A stretch of 64,000 bases of DNA. Origin: Bradyrhizobium sp. 149 (GTDB taxonomy: Bacteria; Pseudomonadota; Alphaproteobacteria; Rhizobiales; Xanthobacteraceae). The stretch covers positions 310,001-374,000 of the forward strand of contig NZ_JADPKK010000013.1 of the NCBI RefSeq assembly GCF_023073915.1, given 5' to 3'. A program made the translations under genes and the position numbers. This document shows positions 1 through 8,638 of this stretch, piece by piece; within the stretch, counting starts at the first letter, position 1, and each line of letters begins with the position of its first letter. The notes below the pieces were generated by a model, which saw only the letters and a list, made by a program, of their open reading frames with translations, had not been told where the DNA came from and did not search any database.

Positions 1-124
1 GCCAGCGGCCGGTCTCGAACATTTCGGAGAGATGCACCAGGCGCTGCTCGGCGAGAGCGCACCAGCGTGCCGCAATGTCGCGGCCGACAGCCACGTCGCG
101 AACAGCCTCTTGGCGATGTGTCAT
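1..124 (-). CDS. Partial small conserved hypothetical protein (5' end only)
   Basis: An open frame starts with ATG at position 124 and runs leftwards off the window edge, so only the first 41 residues are visible. It begins MTHRQEAVRDVAVGRDI and contains ARWCALAEQRL and LSEMFETGRW. This resembles the start of a short conserved hypothetical protein I recall from Bradyrhizobium (possibly the TIGR03809 group), but that is recollection, not a search. No clear Shine-Dalgarno precedes the ATG. Function is unknown. The rest of the gene lies outside the window. Confidence 0.5.
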   Translation of the reverse strand, partial: MTHRQEAVRDVAVGRDIAARWCALAEQRLVHLSEMFETGRW

Positions 125-404
125 AAACCAGCCCGTCAGGAGAAAAATACGGACGCGACGCAACGCACACGAATCAATTTAAGCGCGACGTGAATATTTT
201 GTGGAAAAGTTTTGACTTGTCCAGCAACGACGACGTTTTCGTCGCCAAACTCCGTAGTCGTCCGGAGATTCAAGGGGTTTTCGAGTCAAGCTTCGCACAA
301 GCATAGCGCGCCTGCGGTGTGCCGGAAGGGCGATGGCAAGGAGCGCGGGGCGATCTCTCAACCGGAAGCTGATTTCCGCCCAGGGCTTCGAGGAATCGGA
401 GCTC

Positions 405-445
405 CGAAAAGAAAAGACCCGTCCGGGGGGACAACCGGACGGGTC
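405..445 (-). terminator. Rho-independent terminator after the subtilase operon
   Basis: A perfect 11-bp stem (GACCCGTCCGG and its complement, 416-445) with an 8-base loop is followed, reading the minus strand, by a run equivalent to TTTTCTTTTC (405-415). It lies about 160 bp beyond the stop codon of the minus-strand subtilase gene and would end that operon. The rest of 125-605 has no convincing gene; the short open frames there lack family resemblance. Confidence 0.7.
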
Positions 446-605
446 GAGCCATATGGGCGCTTGGGGTGGATGGGCGCTCGCGCCTGATATGACTTATGGG
501 GAGGGATAACCGCTCCCACATAATTTGGTCGTGGCAGCGGGCTGAACGTTCAATGCGGCGTTTGATTTTTCGATCTTCGCGCCGCGCGCAAAGTTGTCGC
601 AGCCG

Positions 606-2312
606 TTATCGCGTTGCCGGCCTATCCGCCTGAGAAACCGTGGCTTTATCGTCGGTGCTCGACAACGACGGTTGCTCTAATGCGCGGACGCCAGGCTCGT
701 CGCGACGCCTCTCGATATCTTCACGTTTTGTTGTATCGGACGCGGCCGCGACCGGCGTGGCACCGTCGGCGGGAACGGCCATGACCGCGGCAAACGCATC
801 GGTCTCGCCATGGCCGAAAAGATCATCACGCCCGGGTGAACCGAGGTCGCGCGCCGTCTTCGCCAGCGTCATGCGCAGCGCTTCCGGCTTCAAGGCGTAG
901 TTGCGCTCGAGCAGCAGCGCCGCGACGCCGGAGACATAGGCGGCTGAGAACGAGGTGCCCGACGTCATCTGGTATTTGCCGCCTGGCGCCGGCAGGAAGA
1001 TATCGACGCCGGGTGCGGCAAGCGCGATGTAATTGCCGCGGTTGGAGGCGGTGAACAGCCTGTCCTGCTGATCGGTCGCGCTGACCGCGATCACGTTGGG
1101 ATTGGCGGCCGGATAGAGCGGCGGCGACTTGGGGCCGGCATTGCCGGCGGCCGCGATCAGGACCAGGCCACGCGCGGCGGTCGCCGCGATGGCCCGCTCG
1201 ATCACCGCGTCTTTCGGACCGGCAAAGCTCATGTTGACGATCTGCGCGCCGTGCTCGGCGGCATAGTTCAGCGAGCGCAGGATGACGTAGGACGAGCTCT
1301 GGGCCCCGCCGGTGGTGCCGCCAAAGGCGCGGATGGCGATGAGGCGCGCCTCGGGCGCGCTGCCCATCAGCTTGGCATGCGCCACGATGGCGCCGGCAAT
1401 GCCGGTGCCGTGAACGTGCGGGCCCTCGGCGCTGCCGAGCGCATCGAAATTGTCGGCAATGGAATTGGCAAGTTCCGGATGTTGGGCGTCGATGCCGGAG
1501 TCGATCACGGCAACCGTGACATTGGCGCCATGCGCCAGCGCATGCGCCTGCGGCAGGCGGAGCTTGGCCAGCGCATATTGGGCGGGATCTCCCTCCGTCG
1601 GCACCGACGATTTCTGGTCCTGGAGCAGGTAGCGGAAATTCGGCTGGACCGAGCGCACGCTGCCGTCGGCGGCGAACTCGCGCCGTACCGTCTCGGAGGG
1701 ACGGCCGTCGGTGACGCGGAACAGTCCGAACGTTGCCCCGATCAGCGGGAAATTCTCGGAGGACACGCGTGTCAGGCCATGGCGGCGTGCAAGCTCGTCG
1801 GCCTCGGTCAACGATAGTCCGCCCTCGATCTCGGCGACGAATTGGTCGGCGAAGGTGCGCAAGTCCACGGCCACCGGCGTGTTGTTGCCGCGCCCCTTTC
1901 CGGTGGTCTTCTTGCCGGATTTGCCCGAGCCATCGCCGCCTGCGTTCTGCTGCGCCAGGCATTCGCCGGCGGCATCGCGATAGGGCGCGGTACAGGCAGG
2001 ATAGAGGTTCGGGGAGTAACGTGCATAAGGCAGCACCGGCGTCGGCCCCATCCGCGCCGAAATCCTCGTCGTCACGATCGGGCCGGGACCGCGGCCGACG
2101 GCCACCACCCTGGCGGCAGCACCTGGACCGACGCGCGCGGCGATGCCAGGGGAAATGGTCGGCATGCGCGAGGGGACGCTGATCGTCGGCGTGCGCATGA
2201 TCGCCTGCGCCTGCGCAACCTCGACGTCGAGACAGGCGGCGAGCAAGAGCGCCGCTCCGACCGACGAAGCATAGGCTCCGGCTCTTGCTCCACTCTCGGA
2301 CTTGCGCGTCAT
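606..2312 (-). CDS. S8 family (subtilisin-like) serine peptidase, exported
   Basis: This is a 568-residue protein. An N-terminal hydrophobic stretch (about residues 14-36) looks like a signal or lipoprotein-type signal sequence. Residues 37-150 are low-complexity and rich in Pro, Gly and Arg. The subtilase domain follows: catalytic Asp in AVIDSGID (D271), catalytic His in HVHGTGIAG (H301, a variant of the usual HGTHVAG), the oxyanion region AAAGNAGP, and catalytic Ser in SGTSFSAAYVSG (S454). The C-terminal 60 residues are charged. It starts 15 bp after the anti-sigma gene, so it is the last gene of a sigma/anti-sigma/protease operon. The context suggests a periplasmic or secreted protease controlled by, or feeding back on, that sigma system. 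The substrate is unknown. Family assignment is firm; the role is inferred. Confidence 0.9.
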   Translation of the reverse strand: MTRKSESGARAGAYASSVGAALLLAACLDVEVAQAQAIMRTPTISVPSRMPTISPGIAARVGPGAAARVVAVGRGPGPIVTTRISARMGPTPVLPYARYSPNLYPACTAPYRDAAGECLAQQNAGGDGSGKSGKKTTGKGRGNNTPVAVDLRTFADQFVAEIEGGLSLTEADELARRHGLTRVSSENFPLIGATFGLFRVTDGRPSETVRREFAADGSVRSVQPNFRYLLQDQKSSVPTEGDPAQYALAKLRLPQAHALAHGANVTVAVIDSGIDAQHPELANSIADNFDALGSAEGPHVHGTGIAGAIVAHAKLMGSAPEARLIAIRAFGGTTGGAQSSSYVILRSLNYAAEHGAQIVNMSFAGPKDAVIERAIAATAARGLVLIAAAGNAGPKSPPLYPAANPNVIAVSATDQQDRLFTASNRGNYIALAAPGVDIFLPAPGGKYQMTSGTSFSAAYVSGVAALLLERNYALKPEALRMTLAKTARDLGSPGRDDLFGHGETDAFAAVMAVPADGATPVAAASDTTKREDIERRRDEPGVRALEQPSLSSTDDKATVSQADRPATR

Positions 2313-2327
2313 CGGTCTGGAAGCGCC

Positions 2328-3023
2328 TTACGGCGCCGCGACGGCGAGGTTGACGAACTTCTCGCGCTGCATCTTGCCGAGCAGCGAGGCGAGTTCGTCT
2401 TGGCTCATCGCCTTGTCGAACTGGAGGCGAAACATGCCACCCTTGGCATCACCGATGATCGAAGCCTGGTAGCCGTCGAGCAACGCCGTGATGTCGGCGA
2501 CGCGTGCCTCGGGCGTGAAGCGCACCAGCGCGCGCGCCGGCGGGACAGTCGTGCCGAGTTCGCGTGTGATCGGCGCGCTGGTCGAGAGCGACGCAGTCTG
2601 GAAGGTCGCAGTCTGGGTCTTCGTCAACACGGCGGCGATGATTCCGGCTTGCAGCACGAGCGCCATGGCGCCAAGGCTCGCCGACCAGGCCAGAGTACGC
2701 GGCGACAGGCTCGCGAAGAAGGTGGCGATGCGCGCCGACAGCGGCAACGATCCGGCCGCCCGCGGCGGCTCGGCGTCAATCGCGGCGAACAGCTTCTGCA
2801 TCGCACGCGCCGACGGAGCACCCAGGCTCTCGTTCAGATGGATGGTCTCTTCATACTCGCCGCGGATCGCGGCATATTGCTTCGCGAGCTCGGGATCGCG
2901 CGCCAGCGCTTCGTCGACGCGTCGCGCATCACGCGCGTTCAGCGTGCCGGCGGCGTGCCACGGCAGCAGCAGTTCAATTTCACCGGGCTCTTGCTCCAGC
3001 ATCTTCTTGCTCAAAGCCATCAT
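2328..3023 (-). CDS. Transmembrane anti-sigma factor
   Basis: This is a 231-residue protein starting with two adjacent Met codons. Its ATG overlaps the TGA of the upstream sigma factor gene (ATGA), which is typical of coupled sigma/anti-sigma pairs. The N-terminal ~90 residues are the putative cytoplasmic sigma-binding part, including LLLPWHAAGTLNARDARRVD, which resembles the anti-sigma helical domain but has no HxxxCxxC zinc motif. One membrane segment lies around residues 108-132, followed by a ~100-residue periplasmic domain. It probably sequesters the partner sigma factor at the inner membrane until a signal arrives. The neighbouring exported subtilase could be a target gene or part of signalling; that is inference. 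Confidence 0.8.
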   Translation of the reverse strand: MMALSKKMLEQEPGEIELLLPWHAAGTLNARDARRVDEALARDPELAKQYAAIRGEYEETIHLNESLGAPSARAMQKLFAAIDAEPPRAAGSLPLSARIATFFASLSPRTLAWSASLGAMALVLQAGIIAAVLTKTQTATFQTASLSTSAPITRELGTTVPPARALVRFTPEARVADITALLDGYQASIIGDAKGGMFRLQFDKAMSQDELASLLGKMQREKFVNLAVAAP

Positions 3024-3589
3024 GGCCAGCCTCGCTCAATGCCGGCTGCTTTCAGCAGTTCGGCCAATTTCTTGCGCGCATAGAACAAGCGCGTCTTCAC
3101 AGTGTTCTCCGGGATGCCAACGATTTCGGCCACCTCTTCCACGGACTTCTCGTGGTAGTAGACGAGATCGACAATTTCCCGATGGTCCGGCGAGAGGCCC
3201 GTCAGACACTCCCGCAACGCTGCACTGGTATCCTTCTTCTGCACCGCCGTTTCCGGATTGTCGGACGTATCCTCGATCGCGTTCGCGGCGTCGTCGTCCA
3301 ACTCAAAATCCTTCCTGCGCCGGAGCGCAGACAGGGCCTTGAATCGGGTAATTGCCAGCAGCCAGGTGGAAACGGCGGATCGACCCTCGAACTTGCCGGC
3401 TTGACGCCAGACGTCGAGAAACACCTCACTAATGAGGTCTTCCGCCGCCTGCTCGTCCCGCACGAGCCGGAGGCCGAACCGATACACCCTGACATGGTGC
3501 CGCCCGTACAGCACCTGCATGGCGAGCCGGTCGCCTTGAGCGATCCTGGCGATCAGGATCTCGTCCGACGCCGCTTGTGTCACGCTCAA
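3020..3589 (-). CDS. RNA polymerase ECF sigma factor
   Basis: This 189-residue ECF (group 4) sigma factor has region 2 around residues 25-95 (FGLRLVRDEQAAEDLISEVF and WLLAITRFKALS) and region 4 around 125-180, with a helix-turn-helix (SVEEVAEIVGIPENTVKTRL). The frame opens with TTG at 3589; a GTG two codons later (3583, giving MTQAASDEIL) is an equally plausible start, and the RBS does not decide between them. The stop overlaps the anti-sigma start by four bases. It is the first gene of a sigma/anti-sigma/subtilase operon and probably autoregulated. Confidence 0.9.
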   Translation of the reverse strand: MSVTQAASDEILIARIAQGDRLAMQVLYGRHHVRVYRFGLRLVRDEQAAEDLISEVFLDVWRQAGKFEGRSAVSTWLLAITRFKALSALRRRKDFELDDDAANAIEDTSDNPETAVQKKDTSAALRECLTGLSPDHREIVDLVYYHEKSVEEVAEIVGIPENTVKTRLFYARKKLAELLKAAGIERGWP

Positions 3590-4024
3590 AGGCCGTCTCG
3601 CAAGGTTGGTCGGGTCGATGCGGCAGACGGTTCGACGGGAGGGGCAAAATTGTTCAACCTACCGCAGTCACACGGGGCGCTGTGTGATCTACCACACATA
3701 TGCGAAATTTCCTTTTGCCACCCGCGGCTGGGCGCGTCGTTCAAGAACGGTAACATAGTAATGCAGCACTTTCCTGCGCAATGCCGTCCCGGCGTAGACG
3801 ACCTGACCTGCATGGAACCATAGCAGCCTATCACGACGTATGTCTTCCGAAGCCCTGCTTTGGCTCGGCCGCGTCGTACATGATGCCTAATCGGCCGGCA
3901 AATTCCTCGCCGATCGACGTCTGCCCGCTCCCGCGCTGCACGGTGTGGATTCGGTTTCGAAGGATACCAAACCTAAAGGCTTGCCACATAGATTTTTGGG
4001 CTGACATCTACCAATGGCGGGACC
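3590..4024. other. Intergenic region between divergent ECF sigma and GGDEF genes
   Basis: There is no credible gene in these 435 bp. It must hold the promoters of the leftward sigma operon and the rightward diguanylate cyclase gene. Two overlapping short dyads built on GTGTG/CACAC occur near 3666-3702 (TCACAC...GTGTGA, then GTGTG...CACAC) and could be an operator, but this is weak. I could not place -35/-10 elements with confidence. Confidence 0.4.
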
Positions 4025-5182
4025 ATGAGCACGGCCGCGACGTCCTTTCCCGAGAGGAATGCCGCTGAAGTCGCGGATCTCGTCCTGACGACCGAGGCAG
4101 CGGCACCCGAAGTCCTGGCCCGCCGGGTCCGGCAGCGCCGCCAGATGTATATCGGTCAGGTGGCGAGCTACTCGCTCGGCGCCTCCGTCCTGCTGCTCTA
4201 CGCCTTTGACGGCGTGATCTCGATCGACATTGCCTCGCTGTTCTGGTTCGGCGGCCTGCTGATCATCGGCACCTTCGCCGTGTTGTCGGAAGCCGGCGTC
4301 GGTGACCGGTTCGAGGATCATTACCTCACCGTCTTCCAGATCTCGGCGCATATGACGCTGCAGCTGCTGTTCCTGCTCGCGGTGCCGACAGTCGGAGTCG
4401 CGTTCCTTGCCGTGCTGTTTCTGATCTTCGCGTTCGGCACGCTTCGTATGACCTCGCGTCAGGCGATACTCACCTGGGGCCTTGCCACTTGCGGGCTTGC
4501 CTTCGTTTTCCTCGCCTCGGACTTGCCCATCGGACTGCCGGTTACGACCCGGCTGCAACGGGCCGCCTCGATGCTGTGCTTCGTGCTGGTGATCGGGCAG
4601 TGCGCCACCCTCGGCCTATTCGGAGCGACCCTGCGCAAGATCCTGTACCGGCGCAGCATCGAGCTGAAGGCCGCCTATCAGCGCATCGAGGAGCTGGCCG
4701 AGCTCGACGAGCTTACCGGCTCCTACAATCGCCGCTGTATCATGCGGCTTCTCGACGCCGAGATCGAAAAATCGCAACAGACATCGACCCCTTGCGCGAT
4801 CGCACTGATCGACCTCGACTGGTTCAAGCGCATCAACGACGCCCACGGCCATCCCGTCGGCGACGAGGTGCTGCGCACCTTCGCGATCACTATTTTCGCC
4901 AATATCCGCCCGGCCGACTGCTTCGGCCGCTACGGCGGCGAGGAATTTTTGCTGCTGCTGCCGGGAACGGACGTTGAGGCGGCGTCGCGCATGCTCGATC
5001 GGCTGCGCGCCATCGTCGCCGATCTGGACTGGAGCGCATTCTCTCCATGCATGCGCGTGACTATTTCCGCGGGCGTCGTGATGCTGCGCGACAATGATAC
5101 TGCCGACACATTTCTCGTGCGCGCCGACAGCGCGCTCTATTCGGCCAAGGCGCAAGGGCGCAACCGCATTGCAACGAGCTGA
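4025..5182 (+). CDS. Membrane-anchored GGDEF diguanylate cyclase
   Basis: This 385-residue protein synthesises the second messenger cyclic di-GMP from two GTP. About six membrane-spanning segments occupy residues ~45-200 and serve as an N-terminal sensor/anchor. A short coiled linker (YQRIEELAELDELTGSYNRR) leads into the GGDEF domain (residues ~225-385). The active-site motif is GGEEF (residues 304-308), a competent variant. An allosteric I-site RPAD (295-298) sits exactly five residues upstream, so product inhibition is expected. There is no EAL domain. It stands alone, 63 bp before a DUF2336 gene on the same strand. Confidence 0.93.
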   Translation: MSTAATSFPERNAAEVADLVLTTEAAAPEVLARRVRQRRQMYIGQVASYSLGASVLLLYAFDGVISIDIASLFWFGGLLIIGTFAVLSEAGVGDRFEDHYLTVFQISAHMTLQLLFLLAVPTVGVAFLAVLFLIFAFGTLRMTSRQAILTWGLATCGLAFVFLASDLPIGLPVTTRLQRAASMLCFVLVIGQCATLGLFGATLRKILYRRSIELKAAYQRIEELAELDELTGSYNRRCIMRLLDAEIEKSQQTSTPCAIALIDLDWFKRINDAHGHPVGDEVLRTFAITIFANIRPADCFGRYGGEEFLLLLPGTDVEAASRMLDRLRAIVADLDWSAFSPCMRVTISAGVVMLRDNDTADTFLVRADSALYSAKAQGRNRIATS

Positions 5183-5245
5183 CCACTCCATTTTCTCCCG
5201 GCGCGACAGAAGCCGCCGCCGGGCCGAACGCTCCAGGACAGGGCA

Positions 5246-6346
5246 ATGAGATCCAAATCCGCAGAATCATCCGAGAGTCTGCTCGAGGAATTGCAAATTG
5301 CGCTCTCGCACGGCACTGTTGCGCACCGGGTCGAGACGCTGCGCCGCGTCACCGATCTCTTCGTGGGCAACGCGGTGGACTATTCCGACGACCACGTCCG
5401 CGTGTTCGATGACGTGTTCCAATACCTGATCGAGCAGATCGAGACGTCCGCAAGGGCCCTGCTCGCCGACCGCCTCGCACCGGTCGCGGCTGCGCCGCCG
5501 AAGATCATCCGCACGCTCGCGCTCGACGAGGTGATCGAGGTTTCCGGCCCCGTGCTGTCAAAATCTGAACGGCTGGACCAGGCGACCCTGATGGAGATCG
5601 CGCGCACCAGGGGCCAGGCCCATCTCAAGGCGATCTCGCTGCGGCGGGTGCTGTCGGAAGCGCTGACCGACGTGCTGGTGACCCGCGGCGACGAGGACGT
5701 GGTGCAATCGACCGTCAGCAATCCGGGCGCGCAGCTGTCCGAGGGAAGTCTCGCCGATCTCGTCACCCGCGCCGAGCGTGACGACGACCTCGCTACCTGC
5801 ATCGGCCTGCGGCCCGACCTGCCTCGCCATCATTATTTGAAGCTGGTCGCGAAGGCGTCCTTGACCGCGCGCAGGAAGCTGGAGGCCGCGCATCCGGAGC
5901 TCGCGGACGACGTGTCCAGCGTGGTCCAGGAAGCGGCCCAGCGGATCCGCACCGCCACCATGACCAGACAGACCGAGATGGCGCGGGCGCTGGTGAAGTC
6001 GCTGCACGAGGACGGCCGCCTCACCGAGCTCCAGGTCGCCACCTTCGCAGAGCAAGGCAAGTTCGACGAGACCAATGCGGGGCTGGCGGCGCTTGCGGGC
6101 GTCGCGGTCGAGACCGCCGAGTCCATGATGATCGAAAGTCGGACCGAGGGCGTGATGATCCTCGCCAAGGTCGCGGCCATGCAATGGTCGAGCGTGCGCG
6201 CCATCATCGCCCTGCGCGAGAAGCTCTCAGGCGACTCTCAGACGGACATACTGACGCTGCGCGACACTTATGAGGCGCTGCGCGGCTCGACCGCGCAGCA
6301 GGTGCTGCGCTTCCACCGCATGCAGCAGGGCGCGACGCCGGCGTGA
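5246..6346 (+). CDS. DUF2336 domain-containing protein
   Basis: This 366-residue, mostly alpha-helical protein has no signal peptide or membrane segment. Features visible are an N-terminal stretch VTDLFVGNAVDYSDDHVRVF typical of the DUF2336 family of alphaproteobacteria, and repeated helical segments rich in Ala, Leu, Asp and Arg resembling HEAT-like repeats. The biochemical function of the family is not established to my knowledge. It lies downstream of the diguanylate cyclase on the same strand with a 63-bp gap and may be co-transcribed with it, which would hint at a role in c-di-GMP or developmental signalling; this is inference only. Confidence 0.8.
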   Translation: MRSKSAESSESLLEELQIALSHGTVAHRVETLRRVTDLFVGNAVDYSDDHVRVFDDVFQYLIEQIETSARALLADRLAPVAAAPPKIIRTLALDEVIEVSGPVLSKSERLDQATLMEIARTRGQAHLKAISLRRVLSEALTDVLVTRGDEDVVQSTVSNPGAQLSEGSLADLVTRAERDDDLATCIGLRPDLPRHHYLKLVAKASLTARRKLEAAHPELADDVSSVVQEAAQRIRTATMTRQTEMARALVKSLHEDGRLTELQVATFAEQGKFDETNAGLAALAGVAVETAESMMIESRTEGVMILAKVAAMQWSSVRAIIALREKLSGDSQTDILTLRDTYEALRGSTAQQVLRFHRMQQGATPA

Positions 6347-6356
6347 AGCCGGCGAC

Positions 6357-6995
6357 CTAGTAGCGCAGAACCTTCGCCCCCACCGCCGCCCCGATCGCGG
6401 TCACCAGCGCGGTCGCGAGCGTGTACCAGGTCGCGACGAACAGCGGGGAATCGTCGGTGCAGTGCGAGGCGTACAGCGTCGCGGCGAGGCCGGCCGACAC
6501 CAGGCCGGCGAGCGCACCGGCGAGCGCGGGATGCGACGGCGCGCCGTGACGCAGACCGAACAGCGCGCCGGCAAGCAGCGGCAGCGACATCGCAGGGATT
6601 GCGAACAGGCAAACCCTGGAATTCTTGCCCATCAAACGCATCGTCATCGGCATGGCGGGCGCCATCATCGCCTCACTGCTGATCGCCACTGCGAGCAGCC
6701 CGACGGGAAGCAGCAGCAGCCAGCCCCAGCCGCGCAGCAAGGCTTCGGGCCGCGACAGATGCAGGCTGACGATGATCGCGGGAATCGCGAGCGACAGCGT
6801 GACCGCGAACTTCATGTCGAAGAAGGGGTTGTGCATCGCTGTCATCACATCGTGACGCACGCCGAGAAACGTCGCGAAGATCAGGATCGACAGGGGCGCG
6901 GCGACCAGCAGCGCCATGGTCAGCACCGCGCCGACGCGCGGCGCGCGATGGGCGTTGTCGGCCGCGAGCGAGCGAATGAGTTGATCGGTATCCAT
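6357..6995 (-). CDS. NrsF/DUF1109-family membrane anti-sigma factor
   Basis: I take the ATG at 6995 as start, giving 212 residues beginning MDTDQLIRSLAADN. It lies two bases after the stop of the ECF sigma gene. The protein has six hydrophobic segments spread along its length and a short cytoplasmic N-terminus, the layout of NrsF-like polytopic anti-sigma factors that hold ECF sigma factors at the inner membrane. Cys residues occur in SRVCLFA and ASHCTDD and could take part in redox or metal sensing, as proposed for relatives. A longer upstream frame exists but overlaps the sigma gene and is not coding. Confidence 0.82.
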   Translation of the reverse strand: MDTDQLIRSLAADNAHRAPRVGAVLTMALLVAAPLSILIFATFLGVRHDVMTAMHNPFFDMKFAVTLSLAIPAIIVSLHLSRPEALLRGWGWLLLLPVGLLAVAISSEAMMAPAMPMTMRLMGKNSRVCLFAIPAMSLPLLAGALFGLRHGAPSHPALAGALAGLVSAGLAATLYASHCTDDSPLFVATWYTLATALVTAIGAAVGAKVLRY

Positions 6996-6997
6996 GA

Positions 6998-7558
6998 CTA
7001 GTGGTCCCGCAGTTTGGCAGTCAGCGCCGCAAGTCCGCGATGCAGCGCGACCCGCACCGCGCCCTCGCTCATCGAATATTTCGCCGCCGTATCCTTGATC
7101 GAGGTGCTTTCGACCGCGATCGACTGCAACACGTCGCGCTGGCGTTGCGGCAGCGTATTGAGCTGGCTGGCGACCTCGCCTGCCGAGGCCGTCTCCTGCG
7201 GCACCTCGCCCGGCAGGGTCTCGGCGAAATCGTCGATGTTGACGAAGATCCGCCTGCCCCGCCGCCGCAGCATGTCGATCAGCTTGTTGCGGCCGATCGC
7301 AAACAGCCACGGGGCGAAGGGGGCTTCGCTGTCCCAAGTGTGCCGCTTCAGATGCACCGCCAACAGAATCTCCTGCACGATATCCTCGGCCTGGTCGGGA
7401 GACTGCCCGGCCCGGGCCAAGCCACGCCTCGCGGCAGCGCGCAGCACAGGCGTGACCGCCTTCAACAGGCGATGATACGCCGCGTCATCGCCTGCCATGG
7501 CCGACCGCATCAGGCCGGTCCACTCGTCCTCACGTCCGCGCACGCGCGCCCTCACCAT
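6998..7558 (-). CDS. RNA polymerase ECF sigma factor (partner of the NrsF-like protein)
   Basis: This is an ECF sigma factor with region 2 (QAEDIVQEILLAVHLKRHTW, then APWLFAIGRNKLIDMLRR) and region 4 (LNTLPQRQRDVLQSIAVEST, SMSEGAVRVALHRGL). The ATG at 7558 gives 186 residues (MVRARVRGREDEW); the frame can also open at a GTG at 7600, but that GTG lies inside a 34-bp palindrome and I judge it less likely. The stop is two bases from the NrsF-like gene. The pair resembles the Caulobacter SigF-NrsF type, which answers oxidative or metal stress in that organism. Confidence 0.88.
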   Translation of the reverse strand: MVRARVRGREDEWTGLMRSAMAGDDAAYHRLLKAVTPVLRAAARRGLARAGQSPDQAEDIVQEILLAVHLKRHTWDSEAPFAPWLFAIGRNKLIDMLRRRGRRIFVNIDDFAETLPGEVPQETASAGEVASQLNTLPQRQRDVLQSIAVESTSIKDTAAKYSMSEGAVRVALHRGLAALTAKLRDH

Positions 7559-7593
7559 GCAATTCGGCCGGTCTTTCAATTTGTTACGCCGGC

Positions 7594-7627
7594 CCGACAC
7601 AGATCACGAATTCGTGATCTGTGTCGG
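7594..7627. repeat. Perfect 34-bp palindrome centred on an EcoRI site
   Basis: The 17 bases CCGACACAGATCACGAA (7594-7610) are followed immediately by their exact reverse complement, so there is no loop. The centre is GAATTC. It sits about 36-70 bp upstream of the ATG of the leftward ECF sigma gene and about 205 bp upstream of the rightward gene at 7833. It has no U-tract, so it is not a standard terminator. It could be an operator for a dimeric regulator or a member of a dispersed palindrome family. Confidence 0.8.
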
Positions 7628-7832
7628 AGACGCGACCGATACGGCCGTTAAGATCTGGGACGGCTCATAACACCGATCGGTCCCGTCCGCACCGGCGGCC
7701 AGCCGCGAACGGAGCGGTTTGCCGCGTTTTTGCCCGGTGTAGCCCGAAGATTCCCATTTTCTGCCCCGCTGTCGTCACGCCCCGGGGTCTCTGTTCGGTC
7801 CCGGGACGGGCGGAATTGGGGAGATCGTCAAC

Positions 7833-8498
7833 ATGAAGAAAGCCAGCGGGCGCGCGGCCCTGATTCTCCTGGCCGGGCTTTTCTTGCTGTTCGGGGGTGT
7901 TGCACAGGCGGCGCCGAATTCAGCCGCAAGCAGCAAATCTGATAGCGCGGGCAAACAGGCCGACGAGGCCCAACCGAGCAAGCAGCGGCGCCACATCTCG
8001 CGTGACCGCGACAGCACCAAGACAGCGCGGAAATCCGACGATAAGGCTGAGAAGAAGGACGCCGCGGCGACCGCCGACGAGGCGAAGGCCGACAATCGTG
8101 GCGTGCCGGCCTCGAGCCGGATGCCGCCGGAAGTCGCCAACGCCAATGCGCAGCTCGCCGCCGGCGATACGCCGACCGCAGCTGCCGCCTCCGCAATGAC
8201 AGGCCGCGCCAACGACAACGTCCAGGCCGCGGCCGATAATACCGCCGCCCCGACCGCCGAGAGCGAGGTCGTCGCACCCGACCAGATCAACGACATCGAC
8301 CGCGCCCTGCAACAGGACAACGCGCCAGCACAGAAGGCGGTGATTGCCGCAATCGACGCGCAGCCGCGGCCGGCGCCGGTGATGGCAAGCAGCCAGCAGA
8401 GCTCGGCCTGGGACCAGAGCTCCCTGATCGGCAAGATCTTCATCGGCGTCGGCACGCTGCTGACGCTGGCCTCCGCCGCGCGCATGTTTATGGCCTGA
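7833..8498 (+). CDS. Hypothetical exported protein with C-terminal membrane segment
   Basis: This 221-residue protein has a clear N-terminal signal sequence (about residues 1-26, ending VAQA) preceded by GGGGAG as ribosome binding site. The middle is low complexity: Lys/Asp/Arg/Ser-rich to residue ~90 and then Ala-rich, likely disordered. The last ~24 residues (SSLIGKIFIGVGTLLTLASA) form a hydrophobic segment that could anchor it in the inner membrane. I do not recognise a family. It may span the periplasm as a flexible tether. It stands alone, followed by a possible terminator hairpin. Confidence 0.75.
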   Translation: MKKASGRAALILLAGLFLLFGGVAQAAPNSAASSKSDSAGKQADEAQPSKQRRHISRDRDSTKTARKSDDKAEKKDAAATADEAKADNRGVPASSRMPPEVANANAQLAAGDTPTAAAASAMTGRANDNVQAAADNTAAPTAESEVVAPDQINDIDRALQQDNAPAQKAVIAAIDAQPRPAPVMASSQQSSAWDQSSLIGKIFIGVGTLLTLASAARMFMA

Positions 8499-8520
8499 TT
8501 GCCGGCCTGCGGGACCTCGT

Positions 8521-8550
8521 CCGGAACGCGCGTCTCGCCGCGTGTTCCGG
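8521..8550 (+). terminator. Possible terminator hairpin
   Basis: CCGGAAC...GTTCCGG with a GC-rich extension forms a strong stem-loop 23 bp after the stop of the 221-residue exported protein. Only a weak T-rich tract follows, so the assignment is tentative. Confidence 0.35.
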
Positions 8551-8638
8551 CCGTCCTTGCTCTGATCGCTTTGGGGCCCCTTGAAGCCCCCCGCGCCAGC
8601 GGGCACATTGTCCGCTCAATCAAAAGCGTGGGTGGAGC

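Noticed and set aside
212..521. Short open frames on both strands in the first 600 bases
   Set aside because: They overlap each other and the terminator hairpin at 416-445 and show no family resemblance.
826..1962. Long open frame opposite-phase within the subtilase gene
   Set aside because: Arg/Pro-rich shadow frame on the same strand as a gene with a complete catalytic triad; typical of high-GC DNA.
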